Of a stretch of DNA of 64,000 nucleotides, positions 63,114-64,000 are shown piece by piece; the first letter of the stretch is position 1, and each line of letters starts with the position of its first letter. Under the pieces are notes generated by a model. That model saw nothing but the letters and a program-made list of their open reading frames with translations, searched no databases and was not told the origin of the DNA. The position numbers and the translations under genes are program-made. Source of the stretch: Peteryoungia desertarenae (GTDB lineage Bacteria > Pseudomonadota > Alphaproteobacteria > Rhizobiales > Rhizobiaceae); NCBI RefSeq assembly GCF_005860795.2, contig NZ_CP058350.1:1580501-1644500 (forward strand). Reading direction: 5' to 3'.

Positions 63114-63899
63114 ATGCAGCGTTTTTCCGGCCAAACCGTCTTCGTGACCGGTGGCAACAAGGGTATTGGGCTCGGTATTGCTCGCCGCTTTGCCGAAGAA
63201 GGCGCAAAGATCGCCATTGCAGCGATCGAGCCTGAAACGGTTGACGCCGCCCGACGGCTTGCCGAAGAGACGGGCGCCGAAACACTCGGCCTGCAACTCG
63301 ACGTCACCGACGCCTCAGCCGTGCGCGCGGGCTATGCCGAAGTGGAAGAGCGCCTCGGACCTCTGAGCATCTCGGTCCAGAATGCCGGTGTGATCACTAT
63401 CGCCAAGGTCGAGGATCTGAGCGAGCGCGAGTGGGACCTTAATCTCGACGTCAACACCAAGGGCGTTTTCCTCTGTTGCCAGGAGGCCGTGGCCCGCTTC
63501 CGCGCCAGTGGCACGAAAGGACGCCTGATCAACACGGCATCCGGTCAGGCACGTCAGGGCTTCATCTACACCCCCCACTATGCCGCCTCGAAGTTCGGCG
63601 TGGTCGGTCTGACCCAGAGCCTTGCTAAGGAACTGGCCAGAGAAGGCATCACTGTGAATGCCATTTGTCCTGGCATTATCCACACCGAGATGTGGGATTA
63701 TAATGATCGGGTCTGGGGCAAGATGCTGGGCGACTACGGCCCCGGCGAACTGATGGCCGAATGGGTCGAAGGCATCCCGATGGGCCGCGCTGGAACACCC
63801 GCCGAAGTCGGCGCGCTCGTCGCGTTTCTAGCATCGACCGACGCGGCATACATCACGGGACAGACAATCAACGTGGACGGCGGACTGATCATGTCGTGA
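63114..63899 (+). CDS. Short-chain dehydrogenase/reductase (end of the catabolic operon)
   Basis: 261 residues from the ATG at 63114, preceded by GAGGAG; the ATG at 63099 is less favoured. FVTGGNKGIGLGIARRFAEE binds NAD(P), NAGV follows, and the catalytic residues are in NTASGQARQGFIYTPHYAAS followed by K. It ends TGQTINVDGGLIMS. It is distinct from the SDR at 54222. Two SDRs in one pathway fit oxidation of a polyol and a further reduction or oxidation step. The stop codon is 4 bp before the right-hand direct repeat. Confidence 0.88.
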   Translation: MQRFSGQTVFVTGGNKGIGLGIARRFAEEGAKIAIAAIEPETVDAARRLAEETGAETLGLQLDVTDASAVRAGYAEVEERLGPLSISVQNAGVITIAKVEDLSEREWDLNLDVNTKGVFLCCQEAVARFRASGTKGRLINTASGQARQGFIYTPHYAASKFGVVGLTQSLAKELAREGITVNAICPGIIHTEMWDYNDRVWGKMLGDYGPGELMAEWVEGIPMGRAGTPAEVGALVAFLASTDAAYITGQTINVDGGLIMS

Positions 63900-63903
63900 A
63901 CTC

Positions 63904-64000
63904 GAAAGTCGGCTGCCGGGTTGGCAGTGAATGAAGGCTGCTGGAATGCGTGGCCGCCAGTAGAAGATGTTTCCCCGGCGGATAAGATTTTCGACCCCGT
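63904..64000 (-). pseudogene. Right copy of the integrase N-terminal fragment, running off the window
   Basis: The minus strand reads VENLIRRGNIFYWRPRIPA, then AFIHCQPGSRLS, the same as the left fragment with Val to Ile at one position. Similarity ends at 63904, 4 bp behind the SDR stop codon. The 5' end of the gene lies beyond base 64000. This is the second copy of the direct repeat described at 52438-52534. Confidence 0.65.

Overview
The window reads as chromosomal DNA of a member of the Rhizobiaceae (Hyphomicrobiales, Alphaproteobacteria; Rhizobium/Agrobacterium-like). Signs are a RirA iron regulator next to a candidate iron-responsive operator, a PdhS/PleC/DivJ-type kinase behind a CtrA-type box, a tRNA-His that lacks G-1 and carries A73, a RamB-type regulator divergent from isocitrate lyase, a PhaR-type operator before a phasin gene, and uniform rhizobial gene content. 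The genus cannot be fixed from the sequence alone.

1-13.8 kb: the 5' end of zwf (leftward), a gamma-glutamylputrescine synthetase/oxidase pair (puuA-puuB), an HI0933-family flavoprotein, two paralogous chemoreceptors separated by a LysR gene with a divergent small gene, then aceA (isocitrate lyase) with a small trailing gene. 13.8-24.1 kb: the RamB-like regulator, a potFGHI polyamine importer, a small membrane protein, an AsmA-family protein, an intergenic stretch with an orphan rightward terminator (possible sRNA), and a two-domain ferric iron permease. 24.2-38 kb: a 1196-residue cell-cycle-type histidine kinase, phasin, tRNA-His, PilZ protein, ilvE, hupE, a LysR gene divergent from mmsA, DUF898 and M48 membrane proteins, and the divergent afuA/rirA pair. 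38-52.3 kb: a GMC oxidoreductase, gluconokinase, a second puuA-puuB pair, a DadA-like oxidase, a YbaN-like protein, a FecR/CHASE2-GGDEF-EAL locus with a Gly-Asn repeat tail, fadD and a bile-acid:sodium-symporter-family transporter.

52.4-64 kb is the accessory part. It begins with the first ~37 codons of a tyrosine-recombinase-like gene (minus strand), and a 97-bp copy with one mismatch begins directly behind the last gene at 63904 and runs off the window. The two copies break off at the same base, so the 11,466-bp segment between them is either tandemly duplicated or bounded by recombining direct repeats. It carries ribB under an FMN riboswitch, an SDR, an RbsABC-type importer, and a divergent operon of split transketolase, FGGY kinase, SorC-type regulator and second SDR. 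I read this as a catabolic route for an unidentified polyol or (branched) ketose: uptake, oxidation by SDRs, phosphorylation, then transketolase cleavage.

Metabolic themes link the genes. Putrescine uptake (pot) and two gamma-glutamylation modules (puu) would feed nitrogen and carbon. aceA with its RamB-type regulator, fadD, mmsA and the phasin point to acetyl-CoA, fatty-acid and polyhydroxybutyrate metabolism. rirA/afuA and the separate permease concern iron.
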